This document shows, one piece after another, positions 1-11,749 of a DNA stretch of 64,000 nucleotides. Source of the stretch: Rhizophagus irregularis (taxonomy: Eukaryota > Glomeromycota > Glomeromycetes > Glomerales > Glomeraceae); NCBI RefSeq assembly GCF_026210795.1, contig NC_089436.1:4588001-4652000 (forward strand), in the 5' to 3' direction. The notes below the pieces were generated by a model. It ran no database searches, was not told the origin of the DNA, and worked only from the letters and a program-made list of their open reading frames with translations. The position numbers and the translations under genes were made by a program. How positions within the stretch are numbered: position 1 is the stretch's first letter; the number at the start of each line of letters is the position of its first letter.

Positions 1-2
1 AA

Positions 3-602
3 AAGCTGGTTTCTGGCGGGGCAACAGGAACGGAGGATTATTCTGGAGAACTTTCAAGTCTGATAAAATTAAATGTTATATTACCGGATGATATTTTGGA
101 TTTACTAGTTGATTACTACAATCACGCTTATGAAGAATATAATTTTAGCTGACCACGGTTAGATTCTTCTTCATCAACCGAAAATTACATTGCTGTAACT
201 GGAAATATCACACAATGTGACAGATTGCGCATCAGTGCAGAATATTTTGGGTCAATATTATCCAAAAGGTATATTAGAAGCTCTTATATTTTAGCACGTT
301 TTATAGAACAACGTGGAAATGATATAGACATATATCCTGGCCAGGTACAATTCTATTTCAAACATACAGTTCATCTTCCGAATGGTCCGACGGAACATTA
401 TTTGGCTTTTGTGAATTGGTATAAACCCGCTGCGACCGCAAACATCAGATTTCTTTTTTCCAGCGAAGATTCTGATGATTTTACGAATGATCCGGAACTT
501 TGGAAAAAGGAGTTTTATAATTCTTCGGTTGATAGTATAATTCCGGTTCATCACATATTAGGTAGATTTGTTCCAGCAAAATTTAAATACAAAATGAACT
601 GA
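3..602 (+). pseudogene. C-terminal part of a multi-copy transposon-type protein, broken by a stop
   Basis: An open frame enters from the left edge, is interrupted by one TGA (about 150-152) and continues to a TGA at 600-602. The downstream part contains FGSILSKRYIRSSYILARFI, YPGQVQFYFKHTV and IIPVHHILGRFVPAKFKY. I associate this conserved block with the C-terminal region of large transposase-like proteins (possibly CACTA/Plavaka type) repeated in glomeromycotan genomes. No ATG precedes it in the window, so it is the tail of a gene that starts to the left. It is probably non-functional because of the stop. The family assignment is from memory and uncertain. Confidence 0.45.
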
Positions 603-879
603 ATACTTGGCCATTTTACCGTTAAATAGAAGATTTCACATTTAAATTTACCATAATAAATAATTTTTTTTTTTTTGCGAAATTATCCGATTATTATAAC
701 AAATTATTCAATATTCAGTAAATAATGTTGCATTTTTTTAGTAAATGATCTAATTTTTCGATAAAATGTTACATCTTTTTAGAAAATGTCAACAAATGTA
801 CATTTTGCAAAAAAAGTGTCAAAAAAAAATAACATTCTAACGAAAAATGTAACATTTGACCAAAAAAACATGAAATTTA

Positions 880-1640
880 CATGAAATTTGCTAAAAAATG
901 CGGAATTTTCATAAAAAATGCACCATTTGGCAGAAAATCGGAATATTTGACAAAATAAAGTAAAATTTGATTTTAATCGACGAAATGTTGTTACAATGAT
1001 ATTACATTGGTGGCAAAATGCGGAATTTTCATAAAAAATGCACCATTTGGCAGAAAATCGGAATATTTGACAAAAAAAAAGTAAATTTGATTTTTAATTG
1101 ACAATGCTATAACAATATTACGAAATGTTGTTACAATGATATTACATTGGTGGCAAATGTGGAATTTTCATAAAAATGCTCCGTTTGTGAATATTTGACA
1201 AAAAAAAAGTAAAATTTGATTTTAATCGACAATGTTATAACAATGTTACGAAATGTTGTTACAATGATATTACATTGGTGGCAAATGTGGAATTTTCATA
1301 AAAAATGCACCATTTGGGAATATTTGACAAAAAAAAAGTAAAATTTGATTTTTAATTGACAATGTTATAACAATGTTACAAAATGTTGTTACAATGATAT
1401 TACATTGGTGGTAAATGTGGAATTTTCATAAAAAATGCACCATTTGGGAATATTTGACAAAAAAAAAGCAAAATTTGATTTTAATTGACAATGTTATAAC
1501 AATGTTATGAAATGTTGTTACAATGATATTACATTGGTGGCAAAATGCGGAATTTTCATAAAAATGCACCATTTGACAAAAAAAAAAGCAAAATTTGATT
1601 TTAATTGACAATGTCGTGAAATGTTACGAAATGTTACATT
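880..1640. repeat. Tandem repeat, period about 130 bp, about five copies
   Basis: The segment AAATGTTGTTACAATGATAT recurs near 983, 1123, 1250, 1381 and 1510, each time followed by ATTACATTGG and a TTTGACAAAAAAAA tract. Spacing of 127-140 bp shows diverged tandem copies. Short reading frames here are repeat artefacts. No gene is seen between 603 and 1800. Confidence 0.85.
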
Positions 1641-1799
1641 TGAGGTGTAATGTAGCATTTTCCCAAAATTTCATAAAATTTGCTAAATCGGATAATGTTG
1701 TAACAATGCTATTCTAAAAAATTGCTCAGCGTAATGCAGCATTTTCCACAATTTCCCACCATTTTCCAGGAAAATGGGGAATTTGCATTTTTTGAATTT

Positions 1800-4700
1800 T
1801 GGACAATGGTGCCCCTTCGACCTGTGCTATATCCTCTCCATCACGAATATCATATCCAATCCGAATATATCGTTTAATTGAATGGGAAATCTAAAAAGAA
1901 AAGGTAATTTTAATATGAAATTTATTGCAATGACTATAACAATAATACTTACTGCAGCATGATGCGAATCAATAGTTGTTTTATCTTCGCCTGGTTCAAG
2001 AAATTGCCAATCACGAACCTCAATTTGATACCACTCATTCCAATGTGCAACTATAGCCATAAGTTCTGATGAATGGTAATGTGCCCCATTATCTGAAATT
2101 ACTCTAATCCACTTTGGTTTATGTTTTATTGTTTCAAAAACAGCTTCAAATGAGGAGGCTGTAAACCAAGCATCCTGTTTGGTATCAGTTGACCAGTGAT
2201 ACGATCGTAGGCCCTTACATCTAACTCTTTGCAATCTTTTTTTTTGTAAAAACCAGAATTGTATGAAGAGTCCATCCACGTTTTCCAAAAAATTCTGCTT
2301 TAGTTTCCTGAGCAGATCTTGGCAAAATTCTCATCTTATAATCAACAATAAATAATGCACCATTCTCATCAAGACTGGCCAACGTAGCTTTAAATTGAGC
2401 ATTCAAGTATATCTTTCGTGTTGTAATGGCTAAAAAATATTGCAAGTGTTCCTTTATTTCGTCTAAAGAAGCAACTTGATCCTCCATTATATGTAGGTGC
2501 ATAAATTCAAAAAATTCAAAAAATTTATCACATTCTGAGCACCGTGAAGTATGTTTTTCAGAACACTTTCCAAAAGCATATGGCAAACAATGGGAAATAC
2601 AGGGATTATGTATTGTTGTACCATCAGCATTAACCACTAATTCTCTTTCATAACCATGACGCAGATGACGCTTTAAATCATCAATTTTTTTGCAATACAT
2701 TATCCTAAAAATATTTAGAAAAGGTAAATTATAATATCCCTTAAACTGTAAGCAATTGCGGGCAAATTTGCCCGGAATTTTACCAAAATTTCAGCTCTCA
2801 TCTAATTTTATGAAAAATAAAGCAATTTTAATAAAATTTTTTTCCAAAATAGTTTAAATTATATATTGTGTAGCAATTATTATCATTTATTAATTATATA
2901 TTAGGAAATCAAAAATTACCTATTGGTCAAAAGTTGTATTTTAAGATAATCACAAAATTTTAAAAAACTTTGCACTTAACTTCGACGATTTCATTAATAA
3001 TTGATTGTAGCTATATAAAAGCTTAATAAAATATGTAGAATTTGGTATGAGAAACAACTTTCGTTAATATGATTTTTGATGTTTAAAAGTAGGATTTTGA
3101 CTTTATATAGAACCTTAGTGAAAATTTTATTATACATTTTAATTATATACTCATAAAAATTAATTTTTTTTTTCTCTATTTTGTTTATTATAATGCAAAA
3201 TTTTTATAATGAAAATAAAAAGTTATAATAAATATTCAAATAGAGAAAAAAATATGATAAGAAAAGTTAAGATTTTACTATATAAAAATTCCGATACTAT
3301 TTTTGTAGGTTAATTTCTCATCCAATTTTAATGATCAACCGCATATCTAACTCACATAATTTATGGCCAGAATGTAGATCAATTTGGCTGCAAAATTATG
3401 TGACGATCTGGCCAAAATTAAAGAATTTTTTATAGCGTAATTTATCCTAATTTAGAAATTGCGGGCAAATTTGCCCGCAATACAGTTTAAGGGATAATCA
3501 AACTAAATAATTTATTTATCAAAATAGATTCTACTTACTAATTGCTCCTTTTGCAAAAATGTATTGCGTGCAATAGCTGTTAAAGATTCAAATGGAGTAT
3601 AGCCATATTCATTACAAGTAAGACAAAGTCCACCCATATCATCCCGATATTTAATGTTACTACAGTTTGCTAATCGGCCCATAAATGATGTCTTTTTCAT
3701 ACCGTTAGGAAAGGTTTCTTCAAATTTTTTCCACAATTTGATTTTTTGATCACGCATATATAATATTGGGGATCCATTTTTATCCACCTGGTAGGAACTT
3801 TATGCAACTACACTTCGATCCTGAAAAAAAAATTAGAAATTGTCTTTCTTTAATTTCAGACATCCGTTTAACAATTCTTTTTGGCTTTATTAGGCTTGGT
3901 GCACCTGGTCCATTAAGTCTTGCATGTTTTTGTGCAGAATTAATTATATCACTTCCTATCTGTAATAATTTAGATTTTTTAAGATTTATTTTATAATGAA
4001 TTCAATATGAATTTTATCTTTACCTTAAACTTTTCTTTGAGTTTTTTGTATGTAAAATTTTCGGCAATTATTGAAAGAATCCTAACATTTCCATCAATTC
4101 CTCTTTTATTTGTTTCTAAAGCTTTTTGTAAACTTTTCCAAAATGTTTCACTTTCATTATCAGGTTGAGAAAAAGATTTATTTTCTATTACTAATAACAT
4201 TCCTGATTCAAAGAGTTTTGCTAGATTTTCCCTATCAGATGAAGGATCTGGTGCTTTTGTCCAAAATTCAATCAAATGCCGTTTTTTCATAAATGGTGTA
4301 ATATTTATACAACCAGAAGCGCAAAACATTGCTTGCCATGCACCTAATTCTTTTTCTTGAAATTGATAATTTTTTGGATAAATCTGATATAAAATTGTAG
4401 GAAATTGAATTATTGTATTAGTTTGATCGTACCAGTTTGTGAATAATTTTGACCAACTTGAAAATGTGTTGCCAATTTTACGTTTTTTTATATTTTGTTC
4501 GAATATAAGATTCAATATATCAATGTTTTTCCAATTATCACTCGTACAAGTAATTAAATTTTTACTCTTTTCTAATTTATTCAATTCTGTCAATATTTGT
4601 TGAATGTTATAATCAGTAATTCCAAATAAAGTCGCACCATCATATTTTTTAAGAATACCGATAGTTTCCCAAATTTTATTAGGTGTAGTATCCTTATTAT

Positions 4701-5298
4701 GATATAATTTTATACCTTTGTTATAAATATCTAAACTGCATTCATCTTTTATAGATTGTACAAAAAGTGAACGTTTGTCTGCATATTTTGTTATAAGTGT
4801 AGAAAGATATCCAGGACCAGCACCATAACATCCTTCATGAGACGAAACACCAATTTTACTAACTACAATTAATATCTGATCTAAGCGAATAAATATTGGA
4901 ATAAATGAAATATCAGCTACTAACTCATGAACAATTGCTTCATTATCAAATCCCATTACAGCTAATCCTGAATACTTTGTTTTATTACTAAAAATTTGGC
5001 TATACGTGTTATTAATAGCTGCAGTAGCTGATTGTTGAGTTCCGGAATCTTTACCATCACAAATACAATGAAAACATGGGTTATGTGTTTACTCATCATT
5101 AAGAACTGTTATTGCAAAGTTCTTACTGTTAAGACAACAATTAACAGACATAAATAGTCGATAAGGTATTGGATTTATGCAGTTTTCGTTAAATTTGCAC
5201 GGTTCCCACCAATTTCGTGCATATATTCCATAATGCAAGTCTTCTGAAATAATTCCTTTAGCTAAAAGAGTTACTATATACTGTTTTTTTTTGCTCAT
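1800..5298 (-). pseudogene. Multi-exon transposon-like gene with DDE-like C-terminal part, degraded
   Basis: Read on the minus strand, fragments join in order. An N-terminal piece (5298-5089) ends in an in-frame TAA and continues in the same frame as 5088-4021 (THNPCFHC, then GFDNEAIVHELVADISF). A short exon near 3965-3830 reads IGSDIINSAQKHARLNGPG. Next come 3787-3535 (PNGMKKTSFMGRL), 2700-2240 (DDLKRHLRHGYERELV, FIVDYKMRILP, FFGKRGWTLHTILVF) and 2210-1830 (HWSTDTKQDAWFTASS, VISDNGAHYHS, EPGEDKTTIDSHHA). The spaced acidic residues resemble an RNase-H-type DDE transposase, which is inference. Frame changes near 2240 and 2200, the stop at 5089 and a MITE inside one intron (2737-3494) indicate decay. 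The C-terminus runs out near 1800. Confidence 0.55.
2737..3494. mobile_element. Tc1/mariner-like MITE inside an intron
   Basis: Termini TCCCTTAAACTGTA (left) and the reverse complement at the right are followed inward by GCAATTGCGGGCAAATTTGC-type sequence on both sides. Both ends are flanked by TA (2735-2736, 3495-3496). The 758-bp element lies in an intron of the minus-strand gene around it and has no coding capacity. Confidence 0.75.
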
Positions 5299-5299
5299 T

Positions 5300-6060
5300 G
5301 TAAAAGTTTTTATAACAAAGAAACTGAAATTCCAAAAAAAGTTTTTTATTAATAACGAAACCCGTAAAATTAATTATAGATTGTCGATCATTTTATCCTA
5401 TCGAGTTCCGATCTGTCACTTAATTATAATTTTTTACTAATAAATATTTTTTTAATAAATAAATTTAATAAATTCGTATATATAATTTTTCTTAATAAAT
5501 CAATTCATGTAATATCTATTTTAATAATTAAATTTGTATAATGTTTTTTAATAATTACTAAATTTAATGCTTTTTTTAATAAATAAACTCGTATAATGTT
5601 TTTTAATGAATAAATTCAATAAATTCGGGTATATATATTAAAATTCAGATATATATATATTTTCGGATATATATATTTTTTATATAATTTGGATATATGT
5701 ATATTTTAATAAAATTCAGACATATTTTTTTTTATATTTGATCAGGTTCATTTAAGAATGTTATTCGCTTTATATATTTAATTTCCTTCAATTCCTATTA
5801 TAATTAATCCCAAAAATTAGCCTCCTGAACAATGTATACTGTACGAATAATAAATATTTCCTTGATGTTAATATGTAGTTAGCTCCCAGATTTTTGGCCA
5901 GCCAAATTGACAATTCGTAATTCCTTGATGTCAATATATGGTTAGCTCTTGATTTTTGATCAACCAATTTGGATCATGCTGCAGATCATGATTAATTTTT
6001 TTTTTTATATAAACGACCATTGTTCGTAATATTGAACTCAATATCAACTCAATATCAATA
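5300..6060. other. Non-coding AT-rich stretch with short repeats
   Basis: No supportable gene. It has AT microsatellite sequence (5620-5740) and a diverged direct repeat of about 65 bp (5865-5925 and 5928-5985, both with TTCCTTGATGT and GGTTAGCT-like sequence). Confidence 0.5.
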
Positions 6061-6865
6061 CACTCCCCTACAATAAATTACCGGATTTGGCAAAATTTAC
6101 ATAGCAATTTTCACGTTGCATATAAGTTTACGAATTTTTAATAAAATTCAGCCAGAATTTTTTTATTTGAAAGTTGATCGTAGATAGTTTTTATGTATCA
6201 AAATAAATAAATATGATTAATTATAAATATAAAAAAGTTTTCTCATTGCAAAATAATATAAAAAATTATGAAATTATCACTTTTTTTCAGCAATGGGTCA
6301 ACTCTTTAAAATTTTAGAAAATTTTCTTTATTTTTTAATACATGAAAGCTACAATTGATTGGCTTTCAAATAAAAAAAAATTTGACTGAATTTTATTGAG
6401 AATTCATAAAGTTTCATATAGCCCGAAAATCAACAATTTTACTAGTAAATCTTATAAAAATTTGTAATTACATAGTAAAATTAACAATAATTGACAAATT
6501 TTAGTCTATATGAAACTTAACGAATTCTCTACAAAATTCAGTCAAAATTTTTTTATTTGAAAGCCAATCAATTGTAGCTTTCATGTATTAAAAAATAAAG
6601 AAAATTTTCTAAAATTTTAAAAAGTTGACCCATTGCTGAAAAAAAGTGAGAATTTCATAATTTTTTATATTATTTTGCAATGAGAAAACTTTTTTATATT
6701 TATAATTAATCATATTTATTTATTTTGATACATAAAAACTATCTATGATCAGCTTTCAAATAAAAAAATTCTGGCTGAATTTTATTAAAAATTCGTAAAC
6801 TTATATGCAATGTAAAAATTGCTATGCTAATTTTGTCAAATCTGGTAATTTATTGTAGGGCAGTG
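6061..6865. mobile_element. Palindromic MITE with about 400-bp arms
   Basis: The left end CACTCCCCTACAATAAATTA is matched in inverse at the right end (GGTAATTTATTGTAGGGCAG). TA flanks both sides. The whole 805 bp folds as one near-perfect inverted repeat centred near 6463; for example GCAATGGGTCAACT on the left pairs with AGTTGACCCATTGC on the right. No ORF. A Tc1/mariner-type origin is inferred from the TA duplication. Confidence 0.85.
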
Positions 6866-6867
6866 TA

Positions 6868-6946
6868 TCAATATCAATATCAATATCAATTCAATATCAA
6901 TTCAATACAATATCAATATCAATATCAATATCAATATCAATATCAA
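6868..6946. repeat. AATATC simple repeat
   Basis: Runs of (AATATC)n with a few AATTC interruptions. The same repeat lies left of the palindromic MITE (6030-6060), so the MITE inserted inside it. Confidence 0.9.
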
Positions 6947-6949
6947 TAA

Positions 6950-7890
6950 TATAAAAACGTACCCTATACTTAGCGCATAAGAGCTAACCAAATTAGTAAA
7001 ATTTTCCTTCCTTTCCAGGATAGCACGATTAGCATAACAACCAACTACAAGGACTATCACTATTAAAATGAAGATCACCTGATATCGTTAACTATATAGT
7101 GTGATCTGTATATAGTGTCAAATAAATAAATTTACAAATTGAAAAATTGAAAGATGATCATCATTTACGTTACAATGAAAATAAACTAAAATTGAATTCA
7201 CAGGTTAGAAAATTTAAAGCCGCATATAGTAACTATAAACAAATTAGTTCTAATAAAATTACCCTTTTTTTTATCATTTATTTAATTAATAAAGTAATAT
7301 TTAACAGTTAATGAGATTATGTTATTTCAATCATAAACTATTATATAAATTAATAAATTAATTTTATTACATAAATTGTAATAAATTTTTGATAAAATCA
7401 ATTTTTTTTCAATGTAAATAAATAATAAATCGCAATTTTTCAATGAAAACTACTTTTTTTTAAATTTAAATAAATGTAATAAAATCATCATAATTTTGCA
7501 ATAAATTGTAATAAAATCGTAATTTTTTCAATAAAATTGCATTTTTTTTAATAAATTTGATAAAAATCAAAATTTTTCATATATTAATAAATAATAAAAT
7601 CGTAATTTTTTCAATGGAACCACTTTTTTAAGTTTTAAATAAAATGTATCATAATTTTGTAATAAATTGTAATAAAATCACATTTTTTTAATAATCATAA
7701 ATCATAAATAATTATAATAAATCATAAATTTTGCAATAAATAATTGTAATATTATTACTTTTTTTTAAAAAATAAAATATATTATAAATATATAAAAGTC
7801 ATAATTTTTTTTATAAATATAAGTAATTCATTTACTTTTTTTTTACTTTTATTCATTTTTCATTTTAATAATAATCAGATTCAAAAAAAA
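6950..7890. other. Non-coding AT-rich stretch
   Basis: Mostly A/T runs (TAATAAATTGTAATAAAATC-like motifs recur at 7370-7760). I see no gene, RNA gene or clear element. Confidence 0.5.
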
Positions 7891-8040
7891 TTTCGAAATA
7901 TGATTGCAAACATTACAACCATCGTGTATATACTCTCTGTGACTGATGAAACTATTAATAATAGTGTCTTGCAGAAAGGCATGGCTATTTCCTGAATTAA
8001 TAATGAAGATGCATTTCAAATATATAAATTTAACAATTAT

Positions 8041-8931
8041 ATGACTTTAATAAATAACACAGACCTTGATTCAGATGATGGATCTGAAGTAACTTCGCCA
8101 CTTAAGGCAGAAAATGTATACTTAATTACAGGAAAATTTTCAACAATTCAAGATGGTTCAATAAACATCTCTATTACAACTAATGTACAACTCCTTATCA
8201 ATAAGGAAGATATTACTATAATAAAATCAACTGTACATCTTCTTGGAAAGACTTTGTGGTATGCAGAGTTAACAGAAAGTGGATATACTTTACAAATACA
8301 AGTAAAGCCATATTTATCTAAGGATCAATTTACTCCATTTACTGTAAATTTAACTCACCCACCAAATGGGCGATTTAAGAACGTGTTAACAAAAGCCAGA
8401 AAAAATTCAACAGTTCATACAACAGGAGTATTTTTTTTTGCAAAAGATCAATTATACTGTGAAATTTTGGAATTTCAGTTTGTATTAGCAAAAATAGAAT
8501 CAGATAACAGTATTGTAGTTCCATGGAAATCAAAATCTGATTCACGTAATGAAGGATCTTCAAAATCTGTTATAGAACAAAGAATCTCTCTCATACAACA
8601 GAATTCAACAACACAACCATCATCATCAATAACACCAACCAAAAATAAACGTAAAACAAATATGACTAAAATAGCAGATATTTCAAGATCTTTGCTATTG
8701 CAAAATCAACAAAGTGATGAAATTCATGATAGTGAAACTTCTATTACAAATGAAGAAAATGAAGAAAGAATTAATGAAAATATTGAAGAAAACGAAGAAA
8801 GAAATGAAAATATTGAAGAAAATAAAGAGAGAAATGAAAATATTAAAAAAAAAATAATACGCCAAAAATTTCAAATTCAACAAGAGGTAGAAAAAAACAA
8901 AAAACTAAATAATGTTTATGAACTAACGTAA
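8041..8931 (+). CDS. Hypothetical protein with charged, repetitive C-terminus
   Basis: A 296-codon frame starts at ATG 8041. The same frame is open upstream from ATG 7900 except for a TGA at 7993-7995, so the true start may be 7900 with a premature stop, or 8041. Residues about 20-165 look globular and beta-rich (VYLITGKFSTI, NVQLLINKEDITIIK, CEILEFQFVLAKI). Residues about 180-220 are Ser/Thr-rich and basic (KNKRKTNMTK). Residues about 235-275 hold NIEENEERNE repeats, followed by a basic tail. An OB-fold is possible but unproven. I do not recognise a function. No clear introns. Confidence 0.5.
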   Translation: MTLINNTDLDSDDGSEVTSPLKAENVYLITGKFSTIQDGSINISITTNVQLLINKEDITIIKSTVHLLGKTLWYAELTESGYTLQIQVKPYLSKDQFTPFTVNLTHPPNGRFKNVLTKARKNSTVHTTGVFFFAKDQLYCEILEFQFVLAKIESDNSIVVPWKSKSDSRNEGSSKSVIEQRISLIQQNSTTQPSSSITPTKNKRKTNMTKIADISRSLLLQNQQSDEIHDSETSITNEENEERINENIEENEERNENIEENKERNENIKKKIIRQKFQIQQEVEKNKKLNNVYELT

Positions 8932-8944
8932 CCCAGTAATAATC

Positions 8945-9545
8945 TTTTCTTTAATTTTTTTTATTATCTGTTCTTTATATTTTATATGTAATAAGTGTTA
9001 TATTTATTTTTTTTAATGAAATAAAAAACGTATTTTATTTTTTATGTCAAAGAAAAGTGGTTTAAAAAAAAATTTGAAGTCAACGTAAAATTTAATTGCT
9101 GATCATGTTACACATGTCATAAATCACCTGACAAATACGAACTGTTTTTAAAATTCTTTTTTTATTATCTATTGTTTTTTATATTTTATATGTAATAAGT
9201 ACTTTATTTATTTTCAATGAAATAAATGAAATAAAAGAAGTTGCATTTATTTTATTTTTATATCAAAGTATAATTAGTTCAAAAAAAAAAAAAATTTGAA
9301 GTCAACGAAGTCTACGTAAAATTTAATTGCTGATCGTACTATTACGCATGTCATAGATCACCTGACAAATGCGAACTGTTTTTAAAATTCATTTTTATTA
9401 TCTGGTATTTTTTATATCTTATATGTAATAAACATTATATTTATTTATTTTTTATTAAAAAAAAAAATGAAGTTATTGTAAAATTTAATTGTTGATCCTT
9501 AATAATAATATTACAAATATATGTTATAGATCACTGATCATATAT
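8945..9545. repeat. Three diverged tandem copies of a ~215-bp unit
   Basis: Each copy contains TTTATTATCT, then TATTTTATATGTAATAA, an AATTTGAAGT-like run, and AATTTAATTGCTGATC followed by TCACCTGACAAATACGAACT or a variant. They lie immediately downstream of the hypothetical gene. No coding potential. Confidence 0.75.
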
Positions 9546-10480
9546 ATATGAACTATTAAAACTTTCATAATAATTTGATTACTAATAATTTTTTTAATAA
9601 TTTATTACTAACATTAAATCATAATTAATAATAAAACTGAATCAGATGTCCTAAATGGGATCAAATTCAAACAATGAATTTAAATAGAGATGCATTCAAA
9701 GTAGATCCAAATGTGATTAAAGAATATTCTTGCTTGGAACAAGTAGCATCACAACCGCTTCCTATTTCATAAACAAACCTAGATTATCATATTATCAGTT
9801 ATCATATAAGTATAATAAAGCAATTAGGGGTTCTTTAAAAAAAGTGTTTATTTGACTATGCATTTATGCTCATGTTTTATTTGAAGCCCGCCGCCAGGCG
9901 GCCATAGTGGTACAGTTCTAGTTGTTTAATTTAAAAACAAATAGTACAATTGAGATATTAAAAAAACAATCCATTCTGTATAGTGTAAGATAAAAATATA
10001 ATAAATAAATTATGTATCAAAAACTATAAAGTAATTATTATTTATAAACAAAATATTATAAAAAGTATATTAATAAACATTAAAAACTTTCCTTGTAAAG
10101 CAATAAATAAAAAATCATGGAAAAAGTTTAAGTTTGGCAAGTTTCAGACTTCTAAAAAATGTTTTTTTTAATTTATCACACAAAAAAATATTTAAATCTA
10201 ACGATAATTTATCTGCTATTACCCAGATAATTATCTGTTAATATTCAGATAATTATCTGTTAATGTATAGATAAATTATCTGTTGAAGTTCAAATAATAA
10301 AAAATGGGAAAATTCAGAAAAAATATCTGTAAAAATTTTTGGAAAGTTTTGCAGATAATAAATGCGAAACATCACAGTTCATCTGCGGAAAATTACCAAA
10401 AATAGAAAGAAATAACTGTGATAATTTATCTGTGCATTGACAGATTTTTGTTCGATTTGGCTTGCCATAATTATCCGGAT
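9546..10480. other. Non-coding stretch
   Basis: No supportable gene. A GC-rich island (GCCCGCCGCCAGGCGGCC, about 9887-9904) stands out in AT-rich DNA. GATAATTATCTGTTAAT repeats occur at 10220-10290. Confidence 0.4.
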
Positions 10481-10706
10481 TAGGGATTGGAATCGATTAA
10501 TCGAAAATCGACAAAACATAGTAAAATCGATTCTCGAGAATCGATTCTCAGCAATTTTTTACATATAAGTTAACCTGACTTCAAAGTAATTTTTCATGCC
10601 GGCCAAGTGCTGATTATTTTTGCTGAAATTAGAAACTGATTCAAAGTCAGGTTGGTTATCTATAAGAAAAATCTTGAAAAGATTCGATTTTCGATTCCAA
10701 TCCCTA
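10481..10706. mobile_element. Short hAT-type MITE
   Basis: The 226-bp element has ends TAGGGATTGGAATCGA and TCGATTCCAATCCCTA. Flanks ATCCGGAT (10473-10480) and ATCCAGAT (10707-10714) form a 7/8 matching 8-bp duplication, as expected for hAT. No coding capacity. Confidence 0.8.
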
Positions 10707-10879
10707 ATCCAGATATCTGTCGGATTGATCAGATATTCATCGGATATTCGATTAAATAATATATATGTGTGTGAATTTTTTCTTTAAAAATAAAAAGATT
10801 TTATCATATCCCTTTTAATAGGACATTAATGTAAGAGTTTGGAGTATTTGAAAGTAACTAGGTAAAGGTTTCACTAACA

Positions 10880-11725
10880 GTTTTTCTTCTTTTTTTCAAT
10901 AGGGATGGACAAATGGACTTTCTTTTTCTTTTTCACTGGAAATTGGAGCTTTAGTTTCATTCAGATTTTCTCGTAGGAGTTCTTTTCATGGATATTTTTT
11001 TTTTCTTTTTTACTATTTTAACACGTAATTAATCATTTCTTATTTTTTTTATAGTCTGACGGACAAACAGTTTGGGACTTTAGAAGACATTAAAAAATTG
11101 ATAGTTTATTTTGTTCATTTCATTTGACTTTTTGTTTCCTTGGCCTATTATTAACTGTTTTTTTATAGGAACAGACAAACAGATGAATGGTTTGAAACTT
11201 TAGAGAACATTAAGGGTAGAGTTTTGTTTTTATTTATTTCATTTTAACATTTTCTTTATATTAATTACTAATGTTTATTTTTTTCTCACCTTTATTTTAC
11301 AGGAATGGACTGATAGATACATTTTTCAGCCCATTTGATTTCTTCCTTCCTTTTTGCCTCTTGAACTTTATTATTCACGCTAACAGTGGGTAGACTTTTC
11401 TTTCTCCCATAAAACCCGTATCTCTTTCCACTTCTAATTTTTTATTCCTCTTTTAGATTAGCTGATAGCCAGGTGTGTTAGAGACGCTAATATTTAGAAG
11501 TCCCATTTGAGTATTTTGTTTCATTTTTTTGTTCGAGGGTTTCTTGTTCTTTTTGGCCATTACTAACAGTCTTTTTTGGATTGATAAACAAAAGATTAAA
11601 GAATTTAGGTCCATTTTGACGTTAAGGTTTGTATTTCATTTTTTTCAAAGAATTTTTTTTGCTCCTTCAACTATTACTAATCATTCTTCTTTTTATAGAG
11701 CGGTTTTATTTCCTGAGTGGGTTTA
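10880..11725 (+). other. Array of exon-like islands between T-rich intron-like spacers
   Basis: Repeated units have a T-rich tract ending in AG (TTTTTTTCAATAG, TTTTTTTTATAG, TTTTTATAG, TTATTTTACAG) followed by related 30-60-nt islands (GGATGGACAAATGGACTTTC; TCTGACGGACAAACAGTTTG; GAACAGACAAACAGATGAAT; GAATGGACTGATAGATACAT), then another T-rich stretch. It looks like a diverged tandem array of intron/exon units or a decayed multi-exon gene. No convincing protein was assembled. Confidence 0.4.
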
Positions 11726-11749
11726 CTTAAAAGCTGAATAAAAATAGAA

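Noticed and set aside
1426-1611. 61-codon minus-strand frame
   Set aside because: It lies entirely in the 130-bp tandem repeat and its translation repeats with the repeat unit.
9880-9925. GC-rich island considered as a tRNA
   Set aside because: No cloverleaf or proper A and B boxes could be drawn; no convincing tRNA was found anywhere in the window.
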